Assembly (NCBI GenBank): GCA_958295765.1
Contig: CATQHB010000002.1
Location: 2,468,091 to 2,532,090 of the forward strand
Origin: an uncultured Dehalococcoidia bacterium
Lineage (GTDB): Bacteria; Chloroflexota; Dehalococcoidia; Lucifugimonadales; UBA3495
DNA length: 64,000 bases
Direction: 5' to 3'
Shown here: positions 33,910-42,767 of the stretch, piece by piece
Layout: the number at the start of each line of letters is the position of its first letter
Position numbering within the stretch: position 1 is the first letter of the stretch
Notes under the pieces: generated by a model
Databases searched by the model: none
What the model saw: only the letters and a program-made list of their open reading frames with translations
Told to the model about the DNA's origin: nothing
Translations under genes and position numbers: made by a program

Positions 33910-34974
33910 ATGCTGACCCGACGCGCCGGCAGCGTGTTAAACATTCTGGTCAACGAATACATCAGCACCGCCAGCCCGGTGGCGTCGGAGGAAATCGCCC
34001 GGCTGTCGCCGGACAAGGTCAGCCCGGCCACGGTCCGCAACACTATGTCCCGCCTTACCGAGGAGGGGTATATCTCCCGTCCCCACGTCTCCGCCGGCGC
34101 CGTGCCTTCAGACCGGGGTTATCGCTACTACGTGGAGTCGCTGGAGGAACTGCCCAAGCTGTCCAGCGGACTCCAGCAGCAGATTCACCGCCACTTTGAC
34201 CAGGCCGACCCGGACATGGCCGCCTGGAGCCGGCGCTGCGCCGCCATCCTGTCCCGCATCACCACCAACATGGCAATCGTAACCGTACCCCAGACCCGCG
34301 CCACCCGGCTCAAGCGCATCCAACTGGTCTATCTGGAGGACTTTACCGCCCTGCTGATTATCGTGTTGCAGGAGGCCCGGCTGCTGCGCCGCCTGCTGTC
34401 CCTGGAGGAACCCACCAGCCAGGATGCGCTGAACCAGTTAGCCAACGGGCTTAACGCCAGTTTCAGCGGCCTCAACCGGGCCGAAATTGAGCAGACCACC
34501 GGCGTGGGCCGCCGGGAGTTCAACCCCCTGGAGGAACGGGTCCGGCAGAATACCCTGGCGATGCTCCGGGAGGCGGACCGCGGCGATGCCGGCGATACCG
34601 ATGCGGCGCCGGAGCATTACGTGGACGGCCTGCGCTGGCTGGTCAACCAGCCGGAGATGGCCCAGGGCCGCCAGGTGCGGGAGTTGGTGGAACTGCTGGA
34701 GGAGCGGGCGCTGTTAGGTAGTGTCCTGTCAGAACTGCCCGAAGGCGGCGACATTGCCGTTTACATCGGCGGCGAAAATCAGGAGGAACCGTTGCGGCCC
34801 TTTGGCGTAATTCTCTGCCGTTACGGAATACCCCACCAGGCCAGCGGCGCCATCTGCGTCATCGGGCCAACCCGAATGAGCTATGCCGAGGCCATCAGCG
34901 GCGTCGGGTTCCTGTCCTCTTTTATGAGCCGGCTGGTGCTGGAGCTTTACGAGGGCCGCCGCGCCCCGTCCTGA
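33910..34974 (+). CDS. hrcA: Heat-inducible transcription repressor HrcA
   Basis: A 354-residue HrcA, repressor of heat-shock operons through CIRCE. The N-terminal winged helix is clear (NEYISTASPVASEEIAR, then VSPATVRNTMSRLTEEGYIS, PHVSAGAVPSDRGYRYYVE). The C-terminal part has the usual IAVYIGGEN, FGVILCRYG and IGPTRMSYAEAI. An in-frame TTG four codons upstream is an alternative start. It stands alone: no grpE, dnaK or dnaJ follows, whereas hrcA often begins that operon. A moderate promoter and palindrome precede it. Confidence 0.94.
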   Translation: MLTRRAGSVLNILVNEYISTASPVASEEIARLSPDKVSPATVRNTMSRLTEEGYISRPHVSAGAVPSDRGYRYYVESLEELPKLSSGLQQQIHRHFDQADPDMAAWSRRCAAILSRITTNMAIVTVPQTRATRLKRIQLVYLEDFTALLIIVLQEARLLRRLLSLEEPTSQDALNQLANGLNASFSGLNRAEIEQTTGVGRREFNPLEERVRQNTLAMLREADRGDAGDTDAAPEHYVDGLRWLVNQPEMAQGRQVRELVELLEERALLGSVLSELPEGGDIAVYIGGENQEEPLRPFGVILCRYGIPHQASGAICVIGPTRMSYAEAISGVGFLSSFMSRLVLELYEGRRAPS

Positions 34975-35037
34975 AACCGGGCAAGTGCGGGTAGGGGGAA
35001 TGACGGGCCGGTGAAAAGTCGAATTACCTTAACAACC

Positions 35038-35134
35038 CGTCGTTCCGGCGAAAGCCGGAATCCAGGAAATCCTACCGGAAAAGAGCGAACCGGCCACCGA
35101 GCGCTCTGGATTCCGGCTTTCGCCGGAACGACGG
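35038..35134. repeat. Family B palindromic repeat, full copy
   Basis: CGTCGTTCCGGCGAAAGCC and GGCTTTCGCCGGAACGACGG arms with a GGAAAAGAGCGAACCGGCC centre, in the same orientation as the 14.1-kb copy. It occupies the middle of the 401-base hrcA-polX gap. Confidence 0.88.
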
Positions 35135-35198
35135 TTGCTTGGGTTGCCATAGCTAACTTGGGCTGCAATAGCTAATACGCATTACCCGGCCGGATATA

Positions 35199-35284
35199 TG
35201 GTTCGACAAGCTCACCATGAGCGGTTATTGTTCATGAGCGGTTATTGTTGTTGAGGGCCGGGCGGGTTACAAACCCGCCCCTAC
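35199..35284. repeat. Family A arm plus family F palindrome
   Basis: GGTTCGACAAGCTCACCATG followed by AGCGG, then a second TCATGAGCGGTTATTGTT, then GGGCGGG-TTACAAA-CCCGCCC. The A-to-F succession resembles the one at 14.3-14.45 kb. Confidence 0.82.
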
Positions 35285-35375
35285 ACCGATGAAAATACCA
35301 AATGCCTAACCCCTGCATTTAAGATTATGGATATTCGCGTACATCCGGGGATTCAATAAAAAGGCCGAAAAAGTT

Positions 35376-37208
35376 ATGCCGGTCAGCAATGATGAAATAG
35401 CCGAGTTGTTTGAGAACATGGCGACCCTGCTGGAAATGAAGGGGGATACCGTGTTCAAGATTCGGGCTTACCAGCGGGCCGCCCGCACCATCAGCCAGCT
35501 TTCCTTTCCCCTGGAGCAGGCGGTGCAGGATGCGGTGGACTTGAAAAAAATCCCCGGCATCGGCAAGGCCATCAGCGAAAAAACCCAGGAGTACCTCCAG
35601 ACCGGGCGGGTGGACGCCTATGACCGGCTCCTGGCCGAACTGCCCGACGGCGTCCTGACCCTGATGACCATTCCCGGCATTGGCTCCAAGACCGCCATGC
35701 TGATTACCCAGGAGTTGGGTATCAGCACCATTGAGGGCATTGAAAAGGCCATCCACGAAGGCAAGGTAGCCGCCCTGCCCCGCATGGGGCCGCGCGCGGC
35801 GGACAACATTCTGCGCCATATTCAATCCCTCCGCACCAAAGACGGGCGCACGCCGATCGGCCACGCCCTGGCCGTTGCCGAGGAAACCGCCGCCGCCCTG
35901 CAAGCCCAATGCCCTCAGTTGAGCCAGCTTTACCCGGCCGGCAGTCTGCGCCGCTGGGAGGAGACCATCGGCGACATTGACCTGGTAGGCGTCGCCCCGG
36001 AACCGCAGCAAGCCGGGGTGGGCGACGCCCTGGCCGCCCTGCCGGGAGTCCGGGAAGTGCTGGCCCACGGCCCCAAGAAAACCAGCGTGATTCTGGAACC
36101 GGGAATCCAGGTGGATTTGCGCCTGGGCGCGGCGGAATCCTTTGGCGCCATGCTCCAGTATTTCTCCGGCAGCCAGCAGCACAACCTCCGCTTGCGGGAC
36201 TACGCCCACCGCCTGGGGCTGTCGCTGAACGAATACGGGATAACCGACCTCCAGACCGGGCAGGTCGAGCAGTTCGCCGACGAAACCGCCTTTTACGCCC
36301 GGCTGGGCCTGCCCTGCATCCCGCCGGAACTGCGCGTCGGAATGGACGAACTGGCGGCGGCCCAGGCCGGCGCCCTGCCCAACCTGGTAACCGAGGCCGA
36401 CCTCCGGGGGGATTTGCACCTGCACAGCGATTGGAGCGACGGCCGCGACCCCATTGAGCGGATGATCGAGGCGGCGGTGGCGCAGGGCTACCAGTATATG
36501 GCCCTGACCGACCACTCCTCCGGGCGGGGCATCGCCAACGGCCTGTCCAACGAACGGTTGGTAGAGCAAATCAACCTGCTGCGCCGGTTGCAGGAAAATT
36601 ACCCCATCACCATCCTGTGCGGTTCCGAGGTGGACATCCGGGCCGACGGAACTCTGGACTACCCGGACGAACTGCTGGCCGAGTTGGACGTGGTGGTGGC
36701 CTCGGTACACTCGGCTATGGGCCAGGATAGCGACACGATGACCCGGCGCATCATCCGGGCGATGGAACACCCGGCGGTTACGCTGATCGGCCACGCCTCC
36801 ACCCGCCTGCTGAGCCGCCGCCAGCCGGTAGAGTTCGACCTGGAGGCCCTGCTGCGGGCCGCCCGGGCCACCGGCACGGCGATGGAAATCAACTCCGCCC
36901 CGGAGCGGATGGACTTGAAAGACACCCACGCCCACCGGGCCCGGGAGTTGGGCGTGCCACTGGTCATCAACACCGACTCCCACCACTTTACCAGCCTGGG
37001 GCAGCGGCGGTTCGGCGTCGCCATCGCCCGCCGGGCCTGGTGCCAGCCCCGCCACATCCTGAACACCCTGCCCCGGGACCAGTTCCTGACCTTTCTCCGC
37101 ACGCCCAAACCCTACCGAATCGAACTGTTTGACGCCCGCCCGGACGCCTCGACCGCCACCGCCACCACCGCCACCCCGGACTCAACCCCGGCGCCGGGCC
37201 GGCCATGA
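35376..37208 (+). CDS. polX: DNA polymerase X with C-terminal PHP domain
   Basis: A 610-residue bacterial PolX, a gap-filling repair polymerase with a PHP exonuclease domain. The N-terminal 8-kDa/HhH region has FKIRAYQRAARTI and LKKIPGIGKAISEK, and a second HhH is MTIPGIGSKTAMLI. The polymerase palm has AGSLRRWEETIGDIDLVGV with its acidic pair. The PHP domain begins DLHLHSDWSDG and continues with ALTDHSSGRG, GSEVDI and INTDSHH. A ~20-residue Thr/Pro-rich tail follows the domain. Its stop codon overlaps the next start codon (ATGA). Confidence 0.95.
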   Translation: MPVSNDEIAELFENMATLLEMKGDTVFKIRAYQRAARTISQLSFPLEQAVQDAVDLKKIPGIGKAISEKTQEYLQTGRVDAYDRLLAELPDGVLTLMTIPGIGSKTAMLITQELGISTIEGIEKAIHEGKVAALPRMGPRAADNILRHIQSLRTKDGRTPIGHALAVAEETAAALQAQCPQLSQLYPAGSLRRWEETIGDIDLVGVAPEPQQAGVGDALAALPGVREVLAHGPKKTSVILEPGIQVDLRLGAAESFGAMLQYFSGSQQHNLRLRDYAHRLGLSLNEYGITDLQTGQVEQFADETAFYARLGLPCIPPELRVGMDELAAAQAGALPNLVTEADLRGDLHLHSDWSDGRDPIERMIEAAVAQGYQYMALTDHSSGRGIANGLSNERLVEQINLLRRLQENYPITILCGSEVDIRADGTLDYPDELLAELDVVVASVHSAMGQDSDTMTRRIIRAMEHPAVTLIGHASTRLLSRRQPVEFDLEALLRAARATGTAMEINSAPERMDLKDTHAHRARELGVPLVINTDSHHFTSLGQRRFGVAIARRAWCQPRHILNTLPRDQFLTFLRTPKPYRIELFDARPDASTATATTATPDSTPAPGRP

Positions 37209-38188
37209 ACCCGGACTTTCCCCATAGCAGCGACTCCGGCAACAACTCCGTCAACGGCGCCGGTGAAAGCGGGACGCCGGGACACGGCAGCCCGGAGGCC
37301 AACGGCCACGCCAGTATTAACGCCAACGGCAACACTAACGGAGCCGGGCCGATAACCGTTCTGGCGGATGTTCTGGTGAAAACCGAACCGGAGGCGGTAA
37401 TCCACCTGCGGGCGGCGGCGCGGGCCGGCGTACCCTGGCCCCAAGCCCTGCTGGAAGCCGTCGCCCTGTGGACAGCGCCGCAGGAAGTTCACCAGGGCCG
37501 CACCTACCGCTACCTAATCCAGGGCGAGGCTCTGGACTGGCTTACCCTGGCCGAGCGGCTCTGCGCCGAGTTGGCACCACCCGCAGAGGTGGCATCACCC
37601 GCTCATGGTGAGCCTGTCGAACCAACCGCAGAGGTGGCATCACCCGCTCATGGTGAGCTTGTCGAACCACCCGCCTATGGCGAGCCGGCCGAACCATCCC
37701 AATCAGTCCCCACCGCCGCCGAGTTGGAAGGGCTGCTGTTCCAGGGGCAACTGCCCGAAACGGTTACGCCGGAGGAGTTCCGGGAGCGGATGGGCGGCAA
37801 CAAGTACCGGGCCTACCTCAATTACTGGTACGGCGTGGTGGTGGAAGAGGCCCTGCAACAGGCGGTAGAGGATGAGGTTCGCAAGCGGCACCGCGCCCGC
37901 TGCTACCCGGACAATGAAGACCTGGTAGAAGAAGCCTTCACCCACCTCTACGGCGCAACCCGCGCCACCCTGCTGAAAGAGTACCGGCAGGAGGCTAAAA
38001 TCCCCCAACGCGCCGCCCTGTCCCTGGCCGACTATAAAGAGTTCACCTACTGGCTGTCCAAGCGGCGGTTCAACCTATGGGACCCGGCCCGGGTCGCCAG
38101 CGACACCCGCAAAGGCATCCGCCACCTGAAACAGTTGGAACAAATACCGGGACCGCTGGCCGGGGAGTTGGCGGCGGCGGGGGTTTAG
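37205..38188 (+). CDS. Hypothetical protein containing in-frame family A repeat peptides
   Basis: A 327-residue protein with no recognised domain. An Asn/Gly-rich N-terminus (NGNTNGAG, NGHASINANG) is followed by a helical domain to about residue 122. A repeat-derived linker follows at about 126-162, and a second, mostly helical and charged domain (FRERMGGNKYRAYLNYWYG onward) completes it. The linker reads EVASPAHGEPVEP, EVASPAHGELVEP, PAYGEPAEP and is encoded by family A repeats in frame. The gene overlaps polX (ATGA), so co-translation is likely. Possibly a two-domain adaptor. Confidence 0.68.
   Translation: MNPDFPHSSDSGNNSVNGAGESGTPGHGSPEANGHASINANGNTNGAGPITVLADVLVKTEPEAVIHLRAAARAGVPWPQALLEAVALWTAPQEVHQGRTYRYLIQGEALDWLTLAERLCAELAPPAEVASPAHGEPVEPTAEVASPAHGELVEPPAYGEPAEPSQSVPTAAELEGLLFQGQLPETVTPEEFRERMGGNKYRAYLNYWYGVVVEEALQQAVEDEVRKRHRARCYPDNEDLVEEAFTHLYGATRATLLKEYRQEAKIPQRAALSLADYKEFTYWLSKRRFNLWDPARVASDTRKGIRHLKQLEQIPGPLAGELAAAGV
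37581..37670 (+). repeat. 45-bp tandem repeat containing family A, inside a CDS
   Basis: Two 45-base units, each starting CCGCAGAGGTGGCATCACCC and containing GCTCATGGTGAGC[C/T]TGTCGAACC. Since 45 is a multiple of three, the 15-residue peptide unit stays in frame. The DNA matches the intergenic family A arm exactly. Confidence 0.88.
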
Positions 38189-38217
38189 GAGAATGGGGCA
38201 GAAAAAGGGAGCTTATC

Positions 38218-38691
38218 CTACAAGTTGCACAAGTCGGTTCGGTTCAGCAGATTCCTATGGGCAGGCCGGACATCCTTCCGCAGCAACGTTGTGTAAATGC
38301 GTCCCCTGGCACCGCCAATTATCGCCCGGTTTCCGAAGTCAGCTTGAAGGTCTCGGTCATTGGTGAAAAGCAGGCGGGCACCGCTGACTCGGGCCAGGGC
38401 CAGGACGTGGGCATCGTTGGACTTGCAAATGCCTTGGGATTGCAATGACGCGGTCTCCTCCCCTACTTTATCATCTTCGGTAATCAGTATGGCGCGACCG
38501 GAGAGTAGCGCCTGAGTGAGCCATATTCTGAAGTTCCCGTACTCCGAAAGCTCCCGCAAAAGTTCGCCGCCTACGACCAATTTGCCTTTATCGGAATTCA
38601 CCCACTCAAAAAAGAACGTCCCTGCCGCTGTTCGAACATCCGCATCGCCAAATACCTCATGTCGAACATTATTGTCAATAATTGCACACAT
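38218..38691 (-). CDS. PIN-domain-like protein paired with an AAA ATPase
   Basis: A 157-residue protein with PIN-fold acidic positions. CAIIDNNV is at the N-terminus, GGELLRELSEY supplies a second acidic site, and SNDAHVLALARVSGARLLFTNDRDLQADF the C-terminal ones. It begins directly after the stop of the AAA ATPase gene upstream (TAA then ATG), a strong sign of a two-gene unit. PIN domains are usually Mg-dependent RNases. Toxicity or defence function is inferred from the pairing, not shown. Confidence 0.78.
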   Translation of the reverse strand: MCAIIDNNVRHEVFGDADVRTAAGTFFFEWVNSDKGKLVVGGELLRELSEYGNFRIWLTQALLSGRAILITEDDKVGEETASLQSQGICKSNDAHVLALARVSGARLLFTNDRDLQADFGNRAIIGGARGRIYTTLLRKDVRPAHRNLLNRTDLCNL

Positions 38692-40086
38692 TTAGAGGCC
38701 GATGAAGCGGCGCGTCTCTTCCATAAAGAACTGCCGATAGTTGGGCGGCGCGTCCCGGATATTTCCGTACTCATCCAGTCGGATGGAATGTATTTTCACA
38801 TCCAGATCGCCCGGCTCAAAATAGAGGATGGAGACATCCTCGGGCTTGAGTTCAGTTGTCTTATCCCTGATGTCCATACACACCCGTTGCAGGATGTAGT
38901 CGCTGTGGGTTTCCACGATGAGTTGACGTTCCGGCCCGGCGATGGTGCAAAACAGGCTGCCCAGGGCGGCTTGGGCGGTAGGGTGCAGATGCACTTCCGG
39001 TTGTTGCAACAGGAACATATCAGGGGCATCCGCTCGCAATAATTCAGTGAGCAAGGGCAGCGCCTGGCTGACTCCATAACCCACGTCAATCAGGTTACGC
39101 TGCGGCCCCTTCAGCCTTCTGTTCTCGGAGAATTTGCGAATTTGCACCTGGAAAGGCGTGCCTTCCGATTCGCCAAAGGACTTGATGGATATTTCGTCAA
39201 ACAAGCCCGAGGCTTGGCCGAAATTTTCCAGTTTGCCTTTCAGGACTTGCCACCCGTCCGGGTCGCGGTGGTACACGCTCGCCAGATAAGTAGGGATATG
39301 TCCACCCTCCGGGTCGGCCCAGGGCCGGGCTGGATCATAGGTGCGCTGCGGATGCGAACGAACCGGGGCGCTGGCAAAGGGCCGTTCTTTCCCAAGCAAT
39401 CGGTAATCCCACGGATCAAAATTAGAAATTAACTCCCTAAACCCTTCGGATGTTGGTTCATCAAATTTGCCATTTTCAGTTGTGGAGTTCCCTGGCCGAT
39501 CACTCTCGATAATCTCTTCCGTCTCGACATTCCTGATGACATCGAGATTCTCCCTATACTGTTGCCGTCTGTAGATGACCAAGAGAAACAGCGACGTTAA
39601 TCGGGTTTCATCCGTAAATAATGGTACATCAACGATGGATGAAGGATACTCTCCAATGCCATCCTTGCCCATTTTGACCGAGTAATTTCCATCTCGCAGG
39701 TCACAGGCTTCAACCCAAGCTCCACCTCGGTCAAAGTATCGCACAGACGGAAAGGGGTTGGCCGAGCGTTCTTCAAAGGCCGCTTGGAAGGAAACCGGCC
39801 CCAAGCTGCGATTTTCTCCATACTCGAAACCTGCCTCAAAAGTCCTGGCCTGGCGGCCCCGTCCACCCCGGTTATGGACAATTTCCCGGAAGGAACCGAG
39901 GTTGTAAGGCCTTTCTCGAAAATCCGGGGGCCGATCAGCAAAAGCCACGTCCCACAAAGCGCGGATCAACGCCAGAAAGGAAGTCTTGCCGGTACTGTTC
40001 TCCCCCACCAGAAAGGTCAGCGGGGCCAGCCGGGCTGACTGTTTTTCCCGGAAACACCGGTAGTTCTGGAGCGTAATTTTATCCAT
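38692..40086 (-). CDS. AAA/ABC-type ATPase (RecF/OLD-like) paired with a PIN protein
   Basis: A ~464-residue ATPase. Walker A is GENSTGKTS near residue 28, the signature-like region is VGYGVSQALPLLTELL, Walker B is DMFLLQQPEVHLHPTAQA, and IVETHSDYILQRV gives the switch His. The extended middle insert is typical of AAA_15/DUF3696-type ATPases in defence modules. A GTG two codons upstream is an alternative start. Neither has a clear ribosome binding site. It forms a two-gene unit with the PIN-like protein. Confidence 0.85.
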   Translation of the reverse strand: MDKITLQNYRCFREKQSARLAPLTFLVGENSTGKTSFLALIRALWDVAFADRPPDFRERPYNLGSFREIVHNRGGRGRQARTFEAGFEYGENRSLGPVSFQAAFEERSANPFPSVRYFDRGGAWVEACDLRDGNYSVKMGKDGIGEYPSSIVDVPLFTDETRLTSLFLLVIYRRQQYRENLDVIRNVETEEIIESDRPGNSTTENGKFDEPTSEGFRELISNFDPWDYRLLGKERPFASAPVRSHPQRTYDPARPWADPEGGHIPTYLASVYHRDPDGWQVLKGKLENFGQASGLFDEISIKSFGESEGTPFQVQIRKFSENRRLKGPQRNLIDVGYGVSQALPLLTELLRADAPDMFLLQQPEVHLHPTAQAALGSLFCTIAGPERQLIVETHSDYILQRVCMDIRDKTTELKPEDVSILYFEPGDLDVKIHSIRLDEYGNIRDAPPNYRQFFMEETRRFIGL

Positions 40087-40147
40087 AGGCACATTCTAGC
40101 AGGGCCGATTTTCCCTGACAACATCTGACAAATGCAAAGCGGGGATA

Positions 40148-40176
40148 TTGAAAAGATACCCCCATCCGTCTAAAAT
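40148..40176 (+). promoter_or_regulatory. Putative sigma-70 promoter of the S1-domain gene
   Basis: TTGAAA, 17 bases, TAAAAT, each 5 of 6 to consensus, about 105 bases before the S1-domain CDS. The transcribed leader contains TCTGAAAGTCTGAAGGATG and a GGCGGCTTTTCCTGGCGCC hairpin of unknown role. Confidence 0.65.
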
Positions 40177-40281
40177 CTGCTAGGCAGAGTTGAACTGCTT
40201 TAGCAAACAGAATCTGAAAGTCTGAAGGATGGGGCGGCTTTTCCTGGCGCCCATCCATTTCTGACGGGAGAAGACCTGAAT

Positions 40282-41376
40282 ATGGTCAGCAGCGAATTTG
40301 CGGATTATTCCACGATGGCGGAACTGTCGGAGCAGGACCTATCCCCCCGCCAGTACCGGCGGGGCGAGGCGGTCGAGGGCGAGGTGGTGCGGGTGGACGA
40401 GGACGGCATCGTGGTCAGCATCGGCCTGAAAACCGAGGGCATCGTACCGCCCCAGGAAATGCGTACCCTGGCCCCGGAGGAGCGGGAACAACTGGGGCCG
40501 GGGGACAGCGTAATCGTTACCGTCAAGGGCGGGCGCGGCGCCGGGGACATGGCCCTCCTGTCCATCGACCAGGCCCAGGCGGAACGCGGCTGGCTGGTGC
40601 TGCGGGAACACCTGAACAACGGCGACCCGGTAACCGCCCGGGTGGTGGAACAGAACCGCGGCGGCGTGGTAGTCCACTACCAGGGCATCCGGGGATTCGT
40701 GCCCTTTTCCCAATTGGCCCCCGTACCCAGCGACTCCCGGGAGCAGGCCATGGCGGAACGGATGGGCCAGGAGTATCCCTTCAACGTGCTGGAGGTGGAC
40801 CAGGCCCGGGAACGGCTGGTGTTGTCGGAGCGCGCCCTCTGGCAGAAACGGCAGAACGAGGCGCGGGACAGCTTTATCGCCGAGTTAGAGGTGGGCAGTT
40901 TGGTTACCGGACAGGTTACCTCCCTCCGGGGCTTTGGCGCCTTTGTCAACCTGGGCCAGGTCGAAGGGCTGGTTCACATCTCCGAACTGGCCTGGGCGCG
41001 CATCAAGGAGCCGGCGGAAGTGGTGCAGGTGGGCCAGGAAATAGAGGTGCAGGTAATCAAGGTGGACCCGGAAACCCAGCGGGTCAGCCTGAGCCTGAAA
41101 CGCACTCAGCCGGAACCCTGGGAGACGGTGCCGGAACGCTACAACGTGGGGGAAATCGTGGAAGGCACGGTGACCCGCATCGCCGAATTCGGCGCCTTCG
41201 TCCGGCTGGAGGATTGGGTAGAGGGGCTGGTGCATATCTCCGAACTCTCCTCCCGGCAGGTGAAAAACCCCAACGAATGTGTGTACCTCAACCAGAAAGT
41301 CCAGGTGATGATTCTGGACATTGACCCGGCCAAGCGGCGCATCAGCTTGAGCTATAAAAAGGCTTTCGGGATGTAG
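40282..41376 (+). CDS. rpsA: S1 RNA-binding domain protein (ribosomal protein S1-like)
   Basis: A 364-residue protein with four S1 domains beginning at about 27 (GEAVEGEVVRVDEDGIVVS), 114 (GDPVTARVVEQNRGGVVV), 203 (GSLVTGQVTSLRGFGAFVN) and 288 (GEIVEGTVTRIAEFGAFVR). The last two are the most canonical (VEGLVHISEL). Four-domain S1 homologs are typical of Gram-positive and related lineages, where they bind mRNA at the ribosome. A good promoter precedes it. It lies two bases upstream of an uncharacterised gene, probably co-transcribed. Confidence 0.9.
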   Translation: MVSSEFADYSTMAELSEQDLSPRQYRRGEAVEGEVVRVDEDGIVVSIGLKTEGIVPPQEMRTLAPEEREQLGPGDSVIVTVKGGRGAGDMALLSIDQAQAERGWLVLREHLNNGDPVTARVVEQNRGGVVVHYQGIRGFVPFSQLAPVPSDSREQAMAERMGQEYPFNVLEVDQARERLVLSERALWQKRQNEARDSFIAELEVGSLVTGQVTSLRGFGAFVNLGQVEGLVHISELAWARIKEPAEVVQVGQEIEVQVIKVDPETQRVSLSLKRTQPEPWETVPERYNVGEIVEGTVTRIAEFGAFVRLEDWVEGLVHISELSSRQVKNPNECVYLNQKVQVMILDIDPAKRRISLSYKKAFGM

Positions 41377-41378
41377 CG

Positions 41379-42137
41379 ATGACCGGGGAAAGCGCGCCGC
41401 CGGGAAACGGCAACCAAGAAAACGGTCAGGAACTGGGCCGGATTGAGCGTCCCGCCGCCGCCGAGTACCGGGGCAAGCGGCGTCTGCTGCTGGTGCCGCT
41501 GGTTTACGGCCCGCCACCACCGCCGCCAACGGCAACGGACGCCGCCGCCAGCCCGGAAACATTGGCCGCGGCGGAAGGGCAGGTCATCCTGGAACACTAT
41601 TGGGAACAGGCCCAAGTCCAGGTGAACGCCCTGGAGTCCGGCCTGGGCGGGCTGCGGCGCATTTACCACGAAAGCCTCATCGAGGGCGGCGCGCCGGGGC
41701 TGGCCTACCTGCAACTGGCCGATCCTCAAAGCCACAGTCTGGTGCAGGCCAAATGCCAGGCCGGGGCGGTCCTGGAGGCCACCGAGAGTTGGGAACTGCT
41801 GGCCGAAACCCTGGACTGGCAGCGCTGCCTGATGGCGCCTCTCACCAGCGAAAAGGTAGCGGCCCAAATCCAGGAGTGGTTTGCCGCGGGCAACCGCCGC
41901 CGCTACGAATACATCGCCCGGCAGATTGACCAAACCCTGCAACCCGACGAAACTAGCCTCCTGCTGATTAACGAGCGGCATCAGGTACAGTTCCCCGCCG
42001 ACATCGAGGTGTTCTACGTGGCCCCGCCGGCCCTGGACGAGTTCCGCCGCTGGCTGCAAAACTGGGCGGCCCGGATGCAGCGGGCGGGGGTAACGGAAGA
42101 GGAGAATGATGGCGGGGAAGGGGCGGTCGTAGAGTAA
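41379..42137 (+). CDS. Conserved hypothetical protein downstream of the S1-domain gene
   Basis: A 252-residue protein beginning two bases after the S1 gene. A variable, Pro/Ala-rich N-terminus (VYGPPPPPPTATDAAA) precedes a globular part with EGQVILEHYWEQAQVQVNAL, IYHESLIEGG and LLLINERHQVQFPADIEVFYVAPPALDEF. The latter resembles alternating strand-helix units, and a role related to the ribosome is possible from the operon partner. No family could be named with confidence and no catalytic motif is apparent. It ends in an acidic tail. Confidence 0.65.
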   Translation: MTGESAPPGNGNQENGQELGRIERPAAAEYRGKRRLLLVPLVYGPPPPPPTATDAAASPETLAAAEGQVILEHYWEQAQVQVNALESGLGGLRRIYHESLIEGGAPGLAYLQLADPQSHSLVQAKCQAGAVLEATESWELLAETLDWQRCLMAPLTSEKVAAQIQEWFAAGNRRRYEYIARQIDQTLQPDETSLLLINERHQVQFPADIEVFYVAPPALDEFRRWLQNWAARMQRAGVTEEENDGGEGAVVE

Positions 42138-42147
42138 TCGGGGAAAA

Positions 42148-42765
42148 TCAAATAGTCCTCAAGAATTGGGCCAAGCCGTCAAAGGCGGGATTCCCCCAGG
42201 GCAAATACCCGCGCTGCCCGGCCTCTCCCAGGCGCAGTTCCGGGTCTTCCCGGGAGGCCAGGAAAGCGTGCATCCGCGCCTTGGCCGCATCCGCCGGCGG
42301 CGTCGCCACCGCCGCCTGAACGCATTGCATAAAATCCTCCACGCACCCCATCGCCGGGTCATCGGCCAGGGCCGTAAGGCATAAATTCTCCAAAGCCCCG
42401 GGATTGGCATTATCGGGCATAATAAACACCGCTACCCGGGGAGAATCCGGTAAATCTCCGGCCGGTTCCAGAAAGTTCTGCGGCACCGGCAACCCGAAAT
42501 TCCGCAAACTGCTCTGGACGCTTTGCAAAGCGGAACGGGCGTTGCCGTCGGCGTCCCGGACTATGCCGATGGACTGGATTTGGGCGAAACTCGGAACATC
42601 CACATAAACTTCAAGCCGGTTGCCCAGATTGTTTTTGCCGCGATAGTTAAGAACCTGGATACCACTAACGCCAAGATACCTTAAAAACGCCTCGAAAAAG
42701 TTCTCTTCGTCTCTGCCTTCAACCAGCAACAGCTTTGACTCAACAAAGTTCAGGTCATCCGGCAT
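42148..42765 (-). CDS. DUF3226 TOPRIM-like protein paired with an AAA ATPase
   Basis: A 205-residue DUF3226 protein. The N-terminal KLLLVEGRDEENFFEAFL carries the TOPRIM Glu (VEGRDE), and IGIVRDADGNARSALQSV the DxD-type acidic motif; FIMPDN and LENLCL follow as in the family. TOPRIM domains bind Mg and often cut nucleic acid. It lies two bases downstream of an AAA ATPase on the same strand. The composition resembles PARIS (AriA ATPase plus AriB TOPRIM) or a split OLD nuclease. The defence role is inferred. Confidence 0.86.
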   Translation of the reverse strand: MPDDLNFVESKLLLVEGRDEENFFEAFLRYLGVSGIQVLNYRGKNNLGNRLEVYVDVPSFAQIQSIGIVRDADGNARSALQSVQSSLRNFGLPVPQNFLEPAGDLPDSPRVAVFIMPDNANPGALENLCLTALADDPAMGCVEDFMQCVQAAVATPPADAAKARMHAFLASREDPELRLGEAGQRGYLPWGNPAFDGLAQFLRTI

Positions 42766-42767
42766 AG

